Source: JABDJX01 sp039942715 (GTDB lineage Bacteria; Pseudomonadota; Alphaproteobacteria; Rhodobacterales; Rhodobacteraceae). Taken from it: 64,000 nucleotides of DNA. Of this stretch, positions 8,367 through 16,154 are shown piece by piece (positions within the stretch are counted from its first letter, which is position 1; each line of letters starts with the position of its first letter). Below the pieces are notes generated by a model. That model was given only the letters and a program-made list of their open reading frames with translations. It did not search any database and was not told the DNA's origin. Both the position numbers and the translations under genes were made by a program. The DNA lies in assembly GCA_039942715.1 (NCBI GenBank), contig JBDVBY010000003.1, forward strand, positions 127,601 to 191,600. Reading direction: 5' to 3'.

Positions 8367-8716
8367 TCTGCCACGTCCTGAGGCAAGACCTCTTCAGTCC
8401 CGTCAGGACGCGCGGCCAGTATGTGTTCGATCAAATCAGCTTTTTTTAGCAGTTTCGTTAGGTAGTAATCGATCCCAGCGGCAAGAATATCTTCAGCATC
8501 GCCGTCCATGGCGTGCGCTGTGATCGCGATAATCGGACAGCGATCATAGGCATCTTGAGATTCAATCGTGCGAATCCGACGCGCCGCCTCTTTTCCATCC
8601 ATCTTGGGCATCGAAATATCGGTGAAAAAGACATCTGGTTGCTGCCACTGATAGTGATCGACCGCCTCGACACCGTTTTCAGCAAACGTCAGATCGATAT
8701 TCAGGTTTTTGACCAT
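8342..8716 (-). pseudogene. Detached C-terminal receiver of the frameshifted hybrid histidine kinase
   Basis: This frame continues the receiver domain interrupted in the upstream kinase frame. It carries the phosphoacceptor region TDISMPKMDG and the helix after it, but lacks beta-strand 1 with the acidic EDN pair, which is encoded in the other frame. The usual Lys-Pro pair after beta-5 reads TKLLKK, with the proline lost. It would open at an internal ATG at 8716 only by chance, so an independent functional protein is unlikely. The last 25 bp overlap convergent yaaA. Confidence 0.7.
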
Positions 8717-11067
8717 CTTTTCGAGGACAAAGCGGTTGGTTTGTTGTCTTCCGCTACCAACACGCGCATCCTTCGCGGTTCCCTCAAGGCAGCACTATTC
8801 GGCGGCGTGGAGATCAGATCAAATTCAGTCTCAGCCGTATCAAAACCGGCGTCCAAAACAGCTTCTGGCACATTTTCCGACGGGGTTGGTCGTGTCGGCA
8901 TGGGCGGCATTTGTTCAAGAACTGGAGCTACAGCGACGTCAGGCTCAAGTTTGGGCTCAATTTCGATCTTTTCTTCTTGCGGCGTTTCGTTAGGTCCGAA
9001 GACCACGTCCAGTGAAGGTGTCGGTTCTGCGGAATCAACATCATGGGTGTCATCCTGTTCGCTGCTTTGCGCTGGCTCACTCGTTGGGACAGATGTGTTC
9101 TCATCTTTGGCTGGCGCCACCATCACCGGCTTTTGCGCGTCAATCGCTTCGTCCGATGGCGCCTCAAAAGCGAGCTCCATCGGTTGATCTTCTGGCAAGA
9201 TGTCTTCTGCCGGAATGTCTTTTGGTATTGGGATATAATCAACTGCCTGAGAGTGTACTAAATCATCAACTTCGCCGGGGTCATCTGCTGGATTGATCAC
9301 CGGTTCTTCTTGGGCCTTTTGCAAAGGTGCTGAGGCGGCAGGACGTTCAATAGCCCCCAAGCATTTGTTCATATCAGCGCGCATAACGGGACGTTGAAGT
9401 GCAGCAGAAAACGCGTCCGGCCGACGACCCAAGCCATCCGCAATCAATATAGTTGCGGCCGGTGTATGATGTTCGTTAATGGCGCTAGCTACGGCTTCCG
9501 CGCCGCCTTCTACATCAGCCCCTACGATGACGATGTCTTTAGCACCGGGGTTCATCTCAAGAATGTCATCCAGGCTATCCGTCATATGCGCCTTTAGACC
9601 CATCAACGACAATTGCTTTAAAGTGATCGAGCGGTTCATGCCCTCTCGATCAAAGACCAGCGCGCGGTTCATCCAAGCAGGCGCGCTTACATCTTCGGGC
9701 TCAATCTCAGCGGCGACTGGCAGGGTAACGTGGAATCCAAAAACCGACCCTTTGGCCTCTTCGCTGTCGGCCCAAATCTCTCCGTCCATCAGGTTAATCA
9801 AACGTTTTGAAATCGCGAGGCCCAACCCTGTGCCATCGTGGGTGCGGTCCTTTTCATTTTCAACCTGATGAAATTCGCGAAAAACATCGTCCAGTTTTTC
9901 TTCGGGTATGCCAATCCCAGTGTCTTCGACTGTAAGATGAATGCGATATGGTCCGTTGTCTTCAATCGGCATCCCGACGACACGAAGAACAACGTGGCCC
10001 TCACCAGTAACTTTGATGGCATTGCCCACCAGATTGGTCAAAACCTGCCGTAATCGCCCCGCATCACCTACATAGCATGTCGGCATGAAAAGGTCGTAGT
10101 CCACCGCAATCTGAATGCCCTTTTGATCTGCACTTGGCGAAAGAAGAGTGACAACATCGTGGATACACCGCTCGAAGTCAAAGGGCGCGTCGTGCAGGAC
10201 TATTTTTTCAGCTTCGATCTTTGAGTAATCCAACACATCGTTAATGATCACCAACAAGGCCTCGCCGGAACTTCGAATGGTGTCGATAAAAGAGCGCTGT
10301 TCGTCATCCATTTCAGTCTCGCCGAGCAACTCAGCCATGCCGATGATCCCATTCATAGGCGTGCGGATTTCATGGCTCATATTGGCGAGAAAGGTTGATT
10401 TTGCGCGATTGGCCGCTTCGGCCTTTTCAGTTGCGTCTTTCAATTGAAGTTCACGCTCAATCTGATCGGTTATGTTCAACGCCAGTGTAACCATGTCTCC
10501 GTCCCGCGTGCGCCTATCGATAAGCTTGACGTATGTGCCGTTCCAGATTTTCAGAACTGACGCGTCAATGCGATGACTGTTCAATCGATCCAGCATCATG
10601 TCACACCACGCGCGCGCTTTCATGCCATCCGTATCGACAATACCTTCCTCCGCCAAAAGAGACATGAGCTCACTCATATGAATGCCGGGCCTCACCATTT
10701 CGAGACCATCAAAAACTGCCAGATAAGCCCGGTTGGCTGCGATCAGAATATTCTGAGGATCAAAGACTGCAAATCCATCTCGAATGGTTTCGAGCGAGTC
10801 CCACAAGCGCCGTTCGGCGATGGTTATTGCACTTTCAGCGTTTTCTAAGTGTTGCTGGGCGCGAGTATATTGTGCCTTAAGTTCCTCGGCTTCGGTGCGC
10901 GCAGTGACAACTTGCTCTTGGGTGCTGGCAATTTCGTAAGAGAGATGCCGGGCATGAACAGACAAATCTTGGTTTGCCGCGTAAAGCTCAGACTTCATCT
11001 GTTCAAGTGTACGTTCCGCCGCAAGCCGCGCACGACGCTCCGAAGCAAGTTGATCCGACATATCCAT
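8701..11067 (-). CDS. PAS-containing hybrid sensor histidine kinase, frameshifted before the receiver
   Basis: 788 residues in this frame: an N-terminal coiled coil (about 1-95), a PAS domain (about 95-210), HisKA with phosphoacceptor NMSHEIRTPMNGIIGM near 240, and HATPase with GNAIKV, DTGIGIPEEKLDDVF and DGTGLGLAISKRL (about 350-460). A degenerate receiver-like and linker region rich in Pro/Glu follows, then the start of a receiver (MRVLVAEDNK). No membrane segment, so cytosolic. At 8741-8743 one base is missing compared with the expected codons (AAA-CCA-ACC instead of AAA-ACC-AAC-CGC), which shifts the rest of the receiver into another frame. Output would then be kinase without receiver. 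Confidence 0.82.
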   Translation of the reverse strand: MDMSDQLASERRARLAAERTLEQMKSELYAANQDLSVHARHLSYEIASTQEQVVTARTEAEELKAQYTRAQQHLENAESAITIAERRLWDSLETIRDGFAVFDPQNILIAANRAYLAVFDGLEMVRPGIHMSELMSLLAEEGIVDTDGMKARAWCDMMLDRLNSHRIDASVLKIWNGTYVKLIDRRTRDGDMVTLALNITDQIERELQLKDATEKAEAANRAKSTFLANMSHEIRTPMNGIIGMAELLGETEMDDEQRSFIDTIRSSGEALLVIINDVLDYSKIEAEKIVLHDAPFDFERCIHDVVTLLSPSADQKGIQIAVDYDLFMPTCYVGDAGRLRQVLTNLVGNAIKVTGEGHVVLRVVGMPIEDNGPYRIHLTVEDTGIGIPEEKLDDVFREFHQVENEKDRTHDGTGLGLAISKRLINLMDGEIWADSEEAKGSVFGFHVTLPVAAEIEPEDVSAPAWMNRALVFDREGMNRSITLKQLSLMGLKAHMTDSLDDILEMNPGAKDIVIVGADVEGGAEAVASAINEHHTPAATILIADGLGRRPDAFSAALQRPVMRADMNKCLGAIERPAASAPLQKAQEEPVINPADDPGEVDDLVHSQAVDYIPIPKDIPAEDILPEDQPMELAFEAPSDEAIDAQKPVMVAPAKDENTSVPTSEPAQSSEQDDTHDVDSAEPTPSLDVVFGPNETPQEEKIEIEPKLEPDVAVAPVLEQMPPMPTRPTPSENVPEAVLDAGFDTAETEFDLISTPPNSAALREPRRMRVLVAEDNKPTALSSKRWSKT

Positions 11068-11134
11068 AAAACAGCGCCCTCCAGCAGGTTACGACTGTTA
11101 TGGATTTATTTAGGTAAACAGCGCGTTAAGCATG

Positions 11135-12310
11135 TCAGATCCTCGCAATCGCCAAAGCGATGCCCTGCCCGCCGCCGATACACATGGTGATCAGAGCTTT
11201 GTGCTTTTGTGTGCGTTCAAGTTCATACATGGCTTTTACCGCCAAAATCGCGCCTGTGGCACCGACAGGATGACCAAGAGCAATGGCGCCGCCATTTGGA
11301 TTGACACGCGTTGCGTCCAGTCCAAGCCCTTTGTTCACAGCGATAGCTTGTGCCGCAAATGCCTCGTTAGACTCGACCAAATCAAAATCACCCACGCTCA
11401 GACCAGTACGCTTGCATAACGCTTCAACCGCTGGAACAGGTCCAATGCCCATCACCTCAGGGCGCACGCCGGCGTGGGCATATCCCAACACACGCGCCAA
11501 TGGCTTTAACCCGGACGCTTCGGCTGCCTCGCCGCGTGCCAAGATCAAAGCAGCCGCGCCGTCGTTGATACCGCTTGCGTTGCCTGCAGTCACCGTTCCG
11601 TCCTTTTGAAACGCAGGCCGTAGACCGGCCAATGCGTCTGGGGACGTTTTTTTCGGGTGCTCATCCACCTCAAAGGCCACCACTTCACGACGCTTTTTGA
11701 CGTCGATAGGAACAATTTGCTCGGAAAAGCGGCCTTCCGCAATGGCATGTGCAGCACGCGTTTGACTCTCAAATGCAAAAGAATCTTGTTCTTGCCGCGT
11801 TACAGAGTGTTCGCTGGCAACGTTCTCAGCCGTCACGCCCATATGCCCTGTTCCAAACGGGCAATTCAGCGCGCCTAGCATCATATCCTGCGCGCCTGCA
11901 TCGCCCATTTTCTGACCCCATCTTGTCGCGGGAAGAGTATAGGGGGAACGGCTCATACACTCAGCCCCACCAGCCAGCGCAAAATCTGCATCTCCAAGTG
12001 CAAGCCCTTGGATCGCCGAAACCAAAGCTTGCGCTCCAGAGCCGCAAAGCCGGTTCACGTTCATCGCAGGAACAGTTTCAGGCACGCCCGCTTCCATCGC
12101 TGCAACGCGGGAAAGGTACATATCACGCGGTTCGGTGTTTATTACATGTCCAAACGTTACGCCGCCGATTTGTCCGCCTTCAACGCCAGCGCGCTCCAAG
12201 GCCGCCTTTGAGACGGCAGCACCCAGCGCTATTGGCGCTACTCCTGACAAAGACCCACCAAAAGCACCAATGGCTGTGCGTGCACCGGAAAGAATTACGA
12301 TATCGTCCAT
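11135..12310 (-). CDS. Acetyl-CoA C-acyltransferase (beta-ketothiolase, BktB-like)
   Basis: 391-residue thiolase; condenses acyl-CoA with acetyl-CoA or cleaves 3-ketoacyl-CoA. The nucleophile Cys89 in NRLCGSGAQ, His in the GHPVGATGA block near 347 and the second Cys in MCIGGGQG near 377 are all present. The N-terminus VILSGARTAIGAFGGSL and the stretch NTEPRDMYLSRVAA resemble the BktB branch, which takes C3-C5 substrates. Ribosome binding site AAAGGAG. Possible supplier of PHA monomers made by phaC 5 kb away (inference); no phaB lies next to it. Confidence 0.9.
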   Translation of the reverse strand: MDDIVILSGARTAIGAFGGSLSGVAPIALGAAVSKAALERAGVEGGQIGGVTFGHVINTEPRDMYLSRVAAMEAGVPETVPAMNVNRLCGSGAQALVSAIQGLALGDADFALAGGAECMSRSPYTLPATRWGQKMGDAGAQDMMLGALNCPFGTGHMGVTAENVASEHSVTRQEQDSFAFESQTRAAHAIAEGRFSEQIVPIDVKKRREVVAFEVDEHPKKTSPDALAGLRPAFQKDGTVTAGNASGINDGAAALILARGEAAEASGLKPLARVLGYAHAGVRPEVMGIGPVPAVEALCKRTGLSVGDFDLVESNEAFAAQAIAVNKGLGLDATRVNPNGGAIALGHPVGATGAILAVKAMYELERTQKHKALITMCIGGGQGIALAIARI

Positions 12311-12410
12311 GAACCAATTCTCCTTTGTGAAAACGCTATCGCAAAAAACTGCGACGGAAAATCTTTGACGCTGCGTTTAACCAGCATCAACAAAGGCAAG
12401 GACCTGAAAA

Positions 12411-12899
12411 ATGAATACTTCTACAGCTAAAATCATAGCCGTCATGATGATGGGCCTGGGTGCAACAACTGCCATGGCTGCAGGTGCAGGCGAAGGGCGT
12501 GAACGTCCTACGTTCCAGGAACTCGACGCAGACGGCAGCGGCGAAATCACAACCGCTGACTTGGAAGCGCGGCGCACGGAGCGTTTTGCTGCACTGGATA
12601 CAGATGGTAACGGTAGCGTCAGCGAGGCAGAGTTTGTCGCAAAAGCACAGGCCGACGCGCAGGAACGTGCAACAGCAATGTTCGAACGCCTTGATGCAGA
12701 CGGCGATGGCGCTCTGAGCCAAGACGTTTTGCAAAGCCGCTCACGCGGTGGTGGTTCTGAACGCATGATCAGCCGTTTGGATACGGACGATTCCGGGGGA
12801 GTGAGCGCTGAAGAGTTCGAGGCAGGCATGGAGAAAATGGCCGAGCGACGCGAAAAAGGTGGTGGCAAGAAACGTGGCGGTGGTTTTGGCCGTAACTGA
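12411..12899 (+). CDS. Exported EF-hand calcium-binding protein
   Basis: 162 residues with a signal peptide (about 1-24, ending MAAGAGEG). Four EF-hand-like loops are visible: LDADGSGEIT near 40, LDTDGNGSVS near 63, LDADGDGALS near 93 and LDTDDSGGVS near 120, each with Asp at loop positions 1, 3 and 5. The C-terminus is a Lys/Gly-rich tail. Probably a periplasmic Ca2+ sensor or buffer. It precedes an ECF sigma factor gene in the same direction, separated by a stable hairpin, suggesting that it belongs to that regulatory unit (inference). Confidence 0.85.
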   Translation: MNTSTAKIIAVMMMGLGATTAMAAGAGEGRERPTFQELDADGSGEITTADLEARRTERFAALDTDGNGSVSEAEFVAKAQADAQERATAMFERLDADGDGALSQDVLQSRSRGGGSERMISRLDTDDSGGVSAEEFEAGMEKMAERREKGGGKKRGGGFGRN

Positions 12900-12910
12900 T
12901 ACCCTAAACT

Positions 12911-12945
12911 TGGCGCCGGATTGCTCAATGGGCGATCCGGCGCTA
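12911..12945 (+). terminator. Strong intergenic hairpin between the EF-hand gene and the sigma gene
   Basis: GCGCCGGAT (12913-12921) pairs perfectly with ATCCGGCGC (12935-12943), extended by a few further pairs. No T run follows, so it is not a classic terminator. It could uncouple levels of the EF-hand and sigma messages or stabilise the upstream 3' end. Confidence 0.5.
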
Positions 12946-12958
12946 AGCCGGAATTGCA

Positions 12959-13564
12959 ATGGACCAAACCAATGTCACTCGCATCGACGATGAGGACACA
13001 GCACCCGATGCGGCGCTGCTTGTGGCCTATGCAAATGGTGACGGGGCGGCAGGACGCACATTGCTTAACCGATTGTCGCCAAAGCTTTTCGGATATGCCA
13101 CCCGCGTTTTGGGAGATCGCGCCGAAGCCGAAGACGTGGTGCAGGAAACCATGTTGAAACTTTGGAAAATAGCGCCGGATTGGCGACAAGGCGAAGCGCA
13201 GGTTTCAACATGGGCGTACCGTGTGATGGTCAATATGTGCACCGACAAGTTGCGCAAACGCCAAAGCCAAGGCCAAGTCGCGCTCGATGCCGTTGCAGAA
13301 CCAGAAGCGGACTTGAAATCAGCAGTGGATCAGATGACGGATGTCGCACGTGTTGATGCCCTTCAAGGTGCGCTCAACACACTGCCAGATCGGCAAAAGC
13401 AGGCCGTGGTGTTGCGCCATTTGGAAGGCATGAATAATCCCGAGATCGCCCAAATTATGGACATCGGGGTTGAGGCGGTAGAGAGTCTGACCGCCAGAGG
13501 GAAACGCGCACTAAAGGCCGCATTGGCCGGACGCAAAGAAGAATTGGGGTTTGAAGATGGATAA
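12959..13564 (+). CDS. ECF-type RNA polymerase sigma factor
   Basis: 201 residues with only the sigma2 and sigma4 regions of an extracytoplasmic-function sigma factor. Region 2 spans about 20-90 (LFGYATRVLGDRAEAEDVVQ, then TMLKLWK), and region 4 about 135-190 (LPDRQKQAVVLRHLEGMNNP with an HTH ending SLTARGKRALKAAL). The downstream candidate anti-sigma gene starts inside its 3' end (8-bp overlap), so the two are translationally coupled. I cannot see a clear autoregulated promoter by eye. Confidence 0.9.
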   Translation: MDQTNVTRIDDEDTAPDAALLVAYANGDGAAGRTLLNRLSPKLFGYATRVLGDRAEAEDVVQETMLKLWKIAPDWRQGEAQVSTWAYRVMVNMCTDKLRKRQSQGQVALDAVAEPEADLKSAVDQMTDVARVDALQGALNTLPDRQKQAVVLRHLEGMNNPEIAQIMDIGVEAVESLTARGKRALKAALAGRKEELGFEDG

Positions 13565-13904
13565 CGACCCAAGACAAGATCAGGCTTTAGCGGCTTTGTT
13601 CAGTGCAGCCAAAGACAACGCGCCTACCCCAACCCCTGACTTTATGGAGCGGTTGGCCTGTGATGCCGACGCGGCATTGCCTAAATATGAGACATCCGCA
13701 CCCGCACCTGCGCCGTCCATACTATCAAGCCTTAAAGGATTGTTTGCGGCCTCAGGCCTGACCGTAGCGGCCGCATTGGGTGTGTGGATTGGCCTTGTGA
13801 TGCCCGAAACCCTGAACACACTTGTCGACGGGTTTGCCGTGGACGACACAGTATCCCTTAGCGCATTTCTTCCCGGTGCTGATCTGGCCGCTTTGTCTGA
13901 ATGA
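13557..13904 (+). CDS. Single-pass membrane protein, candidate anti-sigma factor
   Basis: 115 residues: a soluble N-terminal part (about 1-58), one transmembrane helix (about 61-83, GLFAASGLTVAAALGVWIGL), and a short periplasmic tail. No zinc-binding HxxxCxxC motif is present. I do not recognise a sequence family. The anti-sigma role is inferred from topology, the 8-bp overlap with the ECF gene and the sensor-like gene that follows. The ATG at 13557 is preferred over the TTG two codons upstream. Confidence 0.7.
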   Translation: MDNDPRQDQALAALFSAAKDNAPTPTPDFMERLACDADAALPKYETSAPAPAPSILSSLKGLFAASGLTVAAALGVWIGLVMPETLNTLVDGFAVDDTVSLSAFLPGADLAALSE

Positions 13905-13915
13905 AAGACTGATAG

Positions 13916-14395
13916 ATGACCGAAACAACCACACCTGAGAAAAAGCGAAAATGGCTGATGCCACTGTTGTTTGTCTCGCTTGCAGCGAACCTTTTGATCG
14001 CTGGTATCGTCGTAGGCTGGTCGTTTTCGGATGACCGCAAAGACCGACCAAGAGGGGCGATCCGTGGCGTTTTGGGCGAACCTTTCTTGCGCGCTCTCCC
14101 TGACGAAGCACGTCAAGCTTTGCGGCGCGATATTGCGCGGGAAGGCCCTCGAATTCGAGAAAGCAGAGATGCTTTGCGCGAAAGATTTGAGGCAATGCTT
14201 GTGGCCTTGCAAAGCGATCCGTTTGTGCCAGAAAATGTGGCGCGCCTGCTTAAAGAACAGCGTCAGGTTGGCATCACGCGTCAGGAATTTGGCGAAGAGT
14301 TATTGCTCCGTCGCCTTAGCGAGATGAGCGTCGACCAAAGAAAAGAGTATGCCACTCAACTTGAAAACCAGTTGAAAAACCTCAGGCGGCGTTAA
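13916..14395 (+). CDS. Membrane-anchored CpxP/Spy-like periplasmic heavy-metal sensor
   Basis: 159 residues: a charged cytoplasmic start, a transmembrane helix (about 16-38, LMPLLFVSLAANLLIAGIVV), and a periplasmic helical domain rich in Arg/Glu with a RRDIAREGPRIRESR-type pattern like the Metal_resist/CpxP-Spy family (PF13801). The family senses metals or misfolded protein in the periplasm. It lies 11 bp after the candidate anti-sigma gene, so it likely feeds envelope stress into the ECF switch (inference). Its end overlaps the convergent diguanylate cyclase gene by 14 bp. Confidence 0.75.
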   Translation: MTETTTPEKKRKWLMPLLFVSLAANLLIAGIVVGWSFSDDRKDRPRGAIRGVLGEPFLRALPDEARQALRRDIAREGPRIRESRDALRERFEAMLVALQSDPFVPENVARLLKEQRQVGITRQEFGEELLLRRLSEMSVDQRKEYATQLENQLKNLRRR

Positions 14396-15779
14396 ATTCA
14401 ACGCGGTTGCGGCCAAGATCTTTTGCCCGATAGAGTGCCGTATCAGCCGCTGCGAGAACGGTTCCAAAGGCAGATGGACTTACGACATCGGGCGGATCGA
14501 AGGGTTCGCTGTCACGTGCCCTTATCTCGATTGGCACGTGACCGGACGCAACGCCGATACTGATCGTTACAGACACGTGCCCATTAGGCGTTGCGACGGG
14601 AACGGACGACATCGCCATACGAAGCCGCTCCGCTGTAAGCCGCGCCTCTTCTTCCGTTGTGTCCGGCATGACAATCAGAAATTCTTCACCTCCATGCCGA
14701 GACACCAAATCACAGGAGCGCACGTTCTCGCGCAGACGTTCGGCCACCGCGCACAGCACCAGATCACCAACCCCATGCCCATACTGGTCGTTCACCTGCT
14801 TAAAGTGATCAATGTCAGTCAGCATCATTACGAAATTCTGGCCGGTTTCGCGCGCACTGATCAGCGTATCGGCGATATAAGCTTCGGCATAGCGGCGGTT
14901 ATAAAGCCCGGTCAAAGGGTCAGTCGCAGCAGCGCGATAGCTCTGCTCATCTGAATTTCGCAACTGGTCCTGCAAATGCTTGCGCTCTAACATAGCATCA
15001 ATACGCCATGCGAGCTCTTCGGCGCAGGAAGACATTGCCGCGATATCGCCGGCCCCTAGGTTCAAAGCTGTAGTCGCAACATCATCTGCACCATCAGGAA
15101 ACAAAACCAAAACAGATGCATGGCGCAAATGGCTGCGTGCACGCAACTCAGGCAAGAGGTTTTCAAGCTCGTGTACCGTTTCAGCCAGAATAACATATGC
15201 GTCCGGGCTATGGCGCGATGCATCCTCGCGCAGCACGTCTTGTGGCGAAAGGTGTTCGACCTTATGGGGCAAAAGTGACCCCAAAAGAGCGGCTGTTTTT
15301 TGGCAAATGACTTGCGGACCGAGGCAACCAATACGAAAGGCTGGGCGAAAGCCCGCTGCAGCTTCGGCAAAACCAAAGCTGGCCGCTGCGACACGACGTC
15401 TTTCACATTCATGTAGTCTTTCTGTTTCGCGGATAATGCTACGAAGACGTGCCAGAAGGAGTGTGTCTGAAAGGGGGCGCGCCAAAACCTCGCGGGCGCC
15501 TGCACGAAGTGCGCTAAGGCGCCGCATCGGAGAGGGATCAGAATCAACACAGAAAACGGGCGTTTTGGCACCGTACCTAGAAAGTTGGCCCGCTTTGATC
15601 GCTTCGTTTAAATTATCAGGCCCTGTGCCAAGGATAACAATGTCAGGATCAGGCGAGGCTTCAGACACATCCTCAATTGTGCTGGCCGTCTCAATATCAT
15701 AGTGCGCAGCCGTCAATGCTGCCGCTAGCTTGATGCGGTTGGTCGACACCGGATCAACAATGAGAAGGCGCTTGGCCAT
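14382..15779 (-). CDS. PleD-like diguanylate cyclase with two degenerate receivers
   Basis: 465 residues: receiver (about 1-120), second receiver-like domain (about 155-270) and a GGDEF domain (about 295-460) with an intact GGEEF active site (RHGGEEFLIVMPD). It makes cyclic di-GMP. In the first receiver the acidic pair reads VDP and the phosphoacceptor position is Gly (PDIVILGTGPDN); the second lacks an obvious phosphoacceptor too. Classical PleD phosphoactivation is therefore doubtful. The ATG at 15779 follows GGGAGAG. Gene order with divergent DUF3572 is the usual pleD neighbourhood in alphaproteobacteria. Confidence 0.85.
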   Translation of the reverse strand: MAKRLLIVDPVSTNRIKLAAALTAAHYDIETASTIEDVSEASPDPDIVILGTGPDNLNEAIKAGQLSRYGAKTPVFCVDSDPSPMRRLSALRAGAREVLARPLSDTLLLARLRSIIRETERLHECERRRVAAASFGFAEAAAGFRPAFRIGCLGPQVICQKTAALLGSLLPHKVEHLSPQDVLREDASRHSPDAYVILAETVHELENLLPELRARSHLRHASVLVLFPDGADDVATTALNLGAGDIAAMSSCAEELAWRIDAMLERKHLQDQLRNSDEQSYRAAATDPLTGLYNRRYAEAYIADTLISARETGQNFVMMLTDIDHFKQVNDQYGHGVGDLVLCAVAERLRENVRSCDLVSRHGGEEFLIVMPDTTEEEARLTAERLRMAMSSVPVATPNGHVSVTISIGVASGHVPIEIRARDSEPFDPPDVVSPSAFGTVLAAADTALYRAKDLGRNRVEFNAA

Positions 15780-15866
15780 GAACTCTCCCAAATTTTATTC
15801 AAATTTCAGTTCCCGACCTCATTCTTTTCCAATATTCGTTAACAAACTCTTTCCTTAGGCCTCAAA

Positions 15867-16154
15867 ATGACCCCATTGGCGCAAGAATCTGCGGAATTAC
15901 TTGCCACCCAAGCACTGTCTTGGTTGGTGACAAATGATGAGCTTTTGCCTGTCTTTTTAGGATCAACGGGAGCATCCGAAGCGGAAATACGCACCGGCGC
16001 ACGCGACCCAGTTTTTTTGGGATCTGTGCTTGATTTTGTCATGATGGATGACGCTTGGATCGCGGCGTTTTGCGAAACGGCCGATTATCCGTTGGATTTT
16101 CCGATGCGCGCGCGTGCCGCCCTACCGGGTGGCGAACAGGTCAACTGGACTTAG
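15867..16154 (+). CDS. DUF3572 family protein
   Basis: 95-residue acidic protein matching DUF3572 (family motif LATQALSWLVTNDELLPVFL and the C-terminal DFPMRARAALPGGE). Function unknown. Conserved in alphaproteobacteria next to pleD-type genes, as here, where it is divergent from the diguanylate cyclase. Its stop overlaps the end of convergent phaZ by four bases. Confidence 0.85.
   Translation: MTPLAQESAELLATQALSWLVTNDELLPVFLGSTGASEAEIRTGARDPVFLGSVLDFVMMDDAWIAAFCETADYPLDFPMRARAALPGGEQVNWT

Noticed and set aside
8734..8750. Programmed -1 frameshift joining the kinase and receiver
   Set aside because: The codons GAC AAC AAA CCA give no X-XXY-YYZ slippery heptamer and no strong downstream stem is obvious.
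12377..13189. 270-codon open frame on the minus strand across the EF-hand and sigma genes
   Set aside because: Fully antisense to two well-supported genes; Ser/Pro/Arg-rich composition without domain, and no ribosome binding site.
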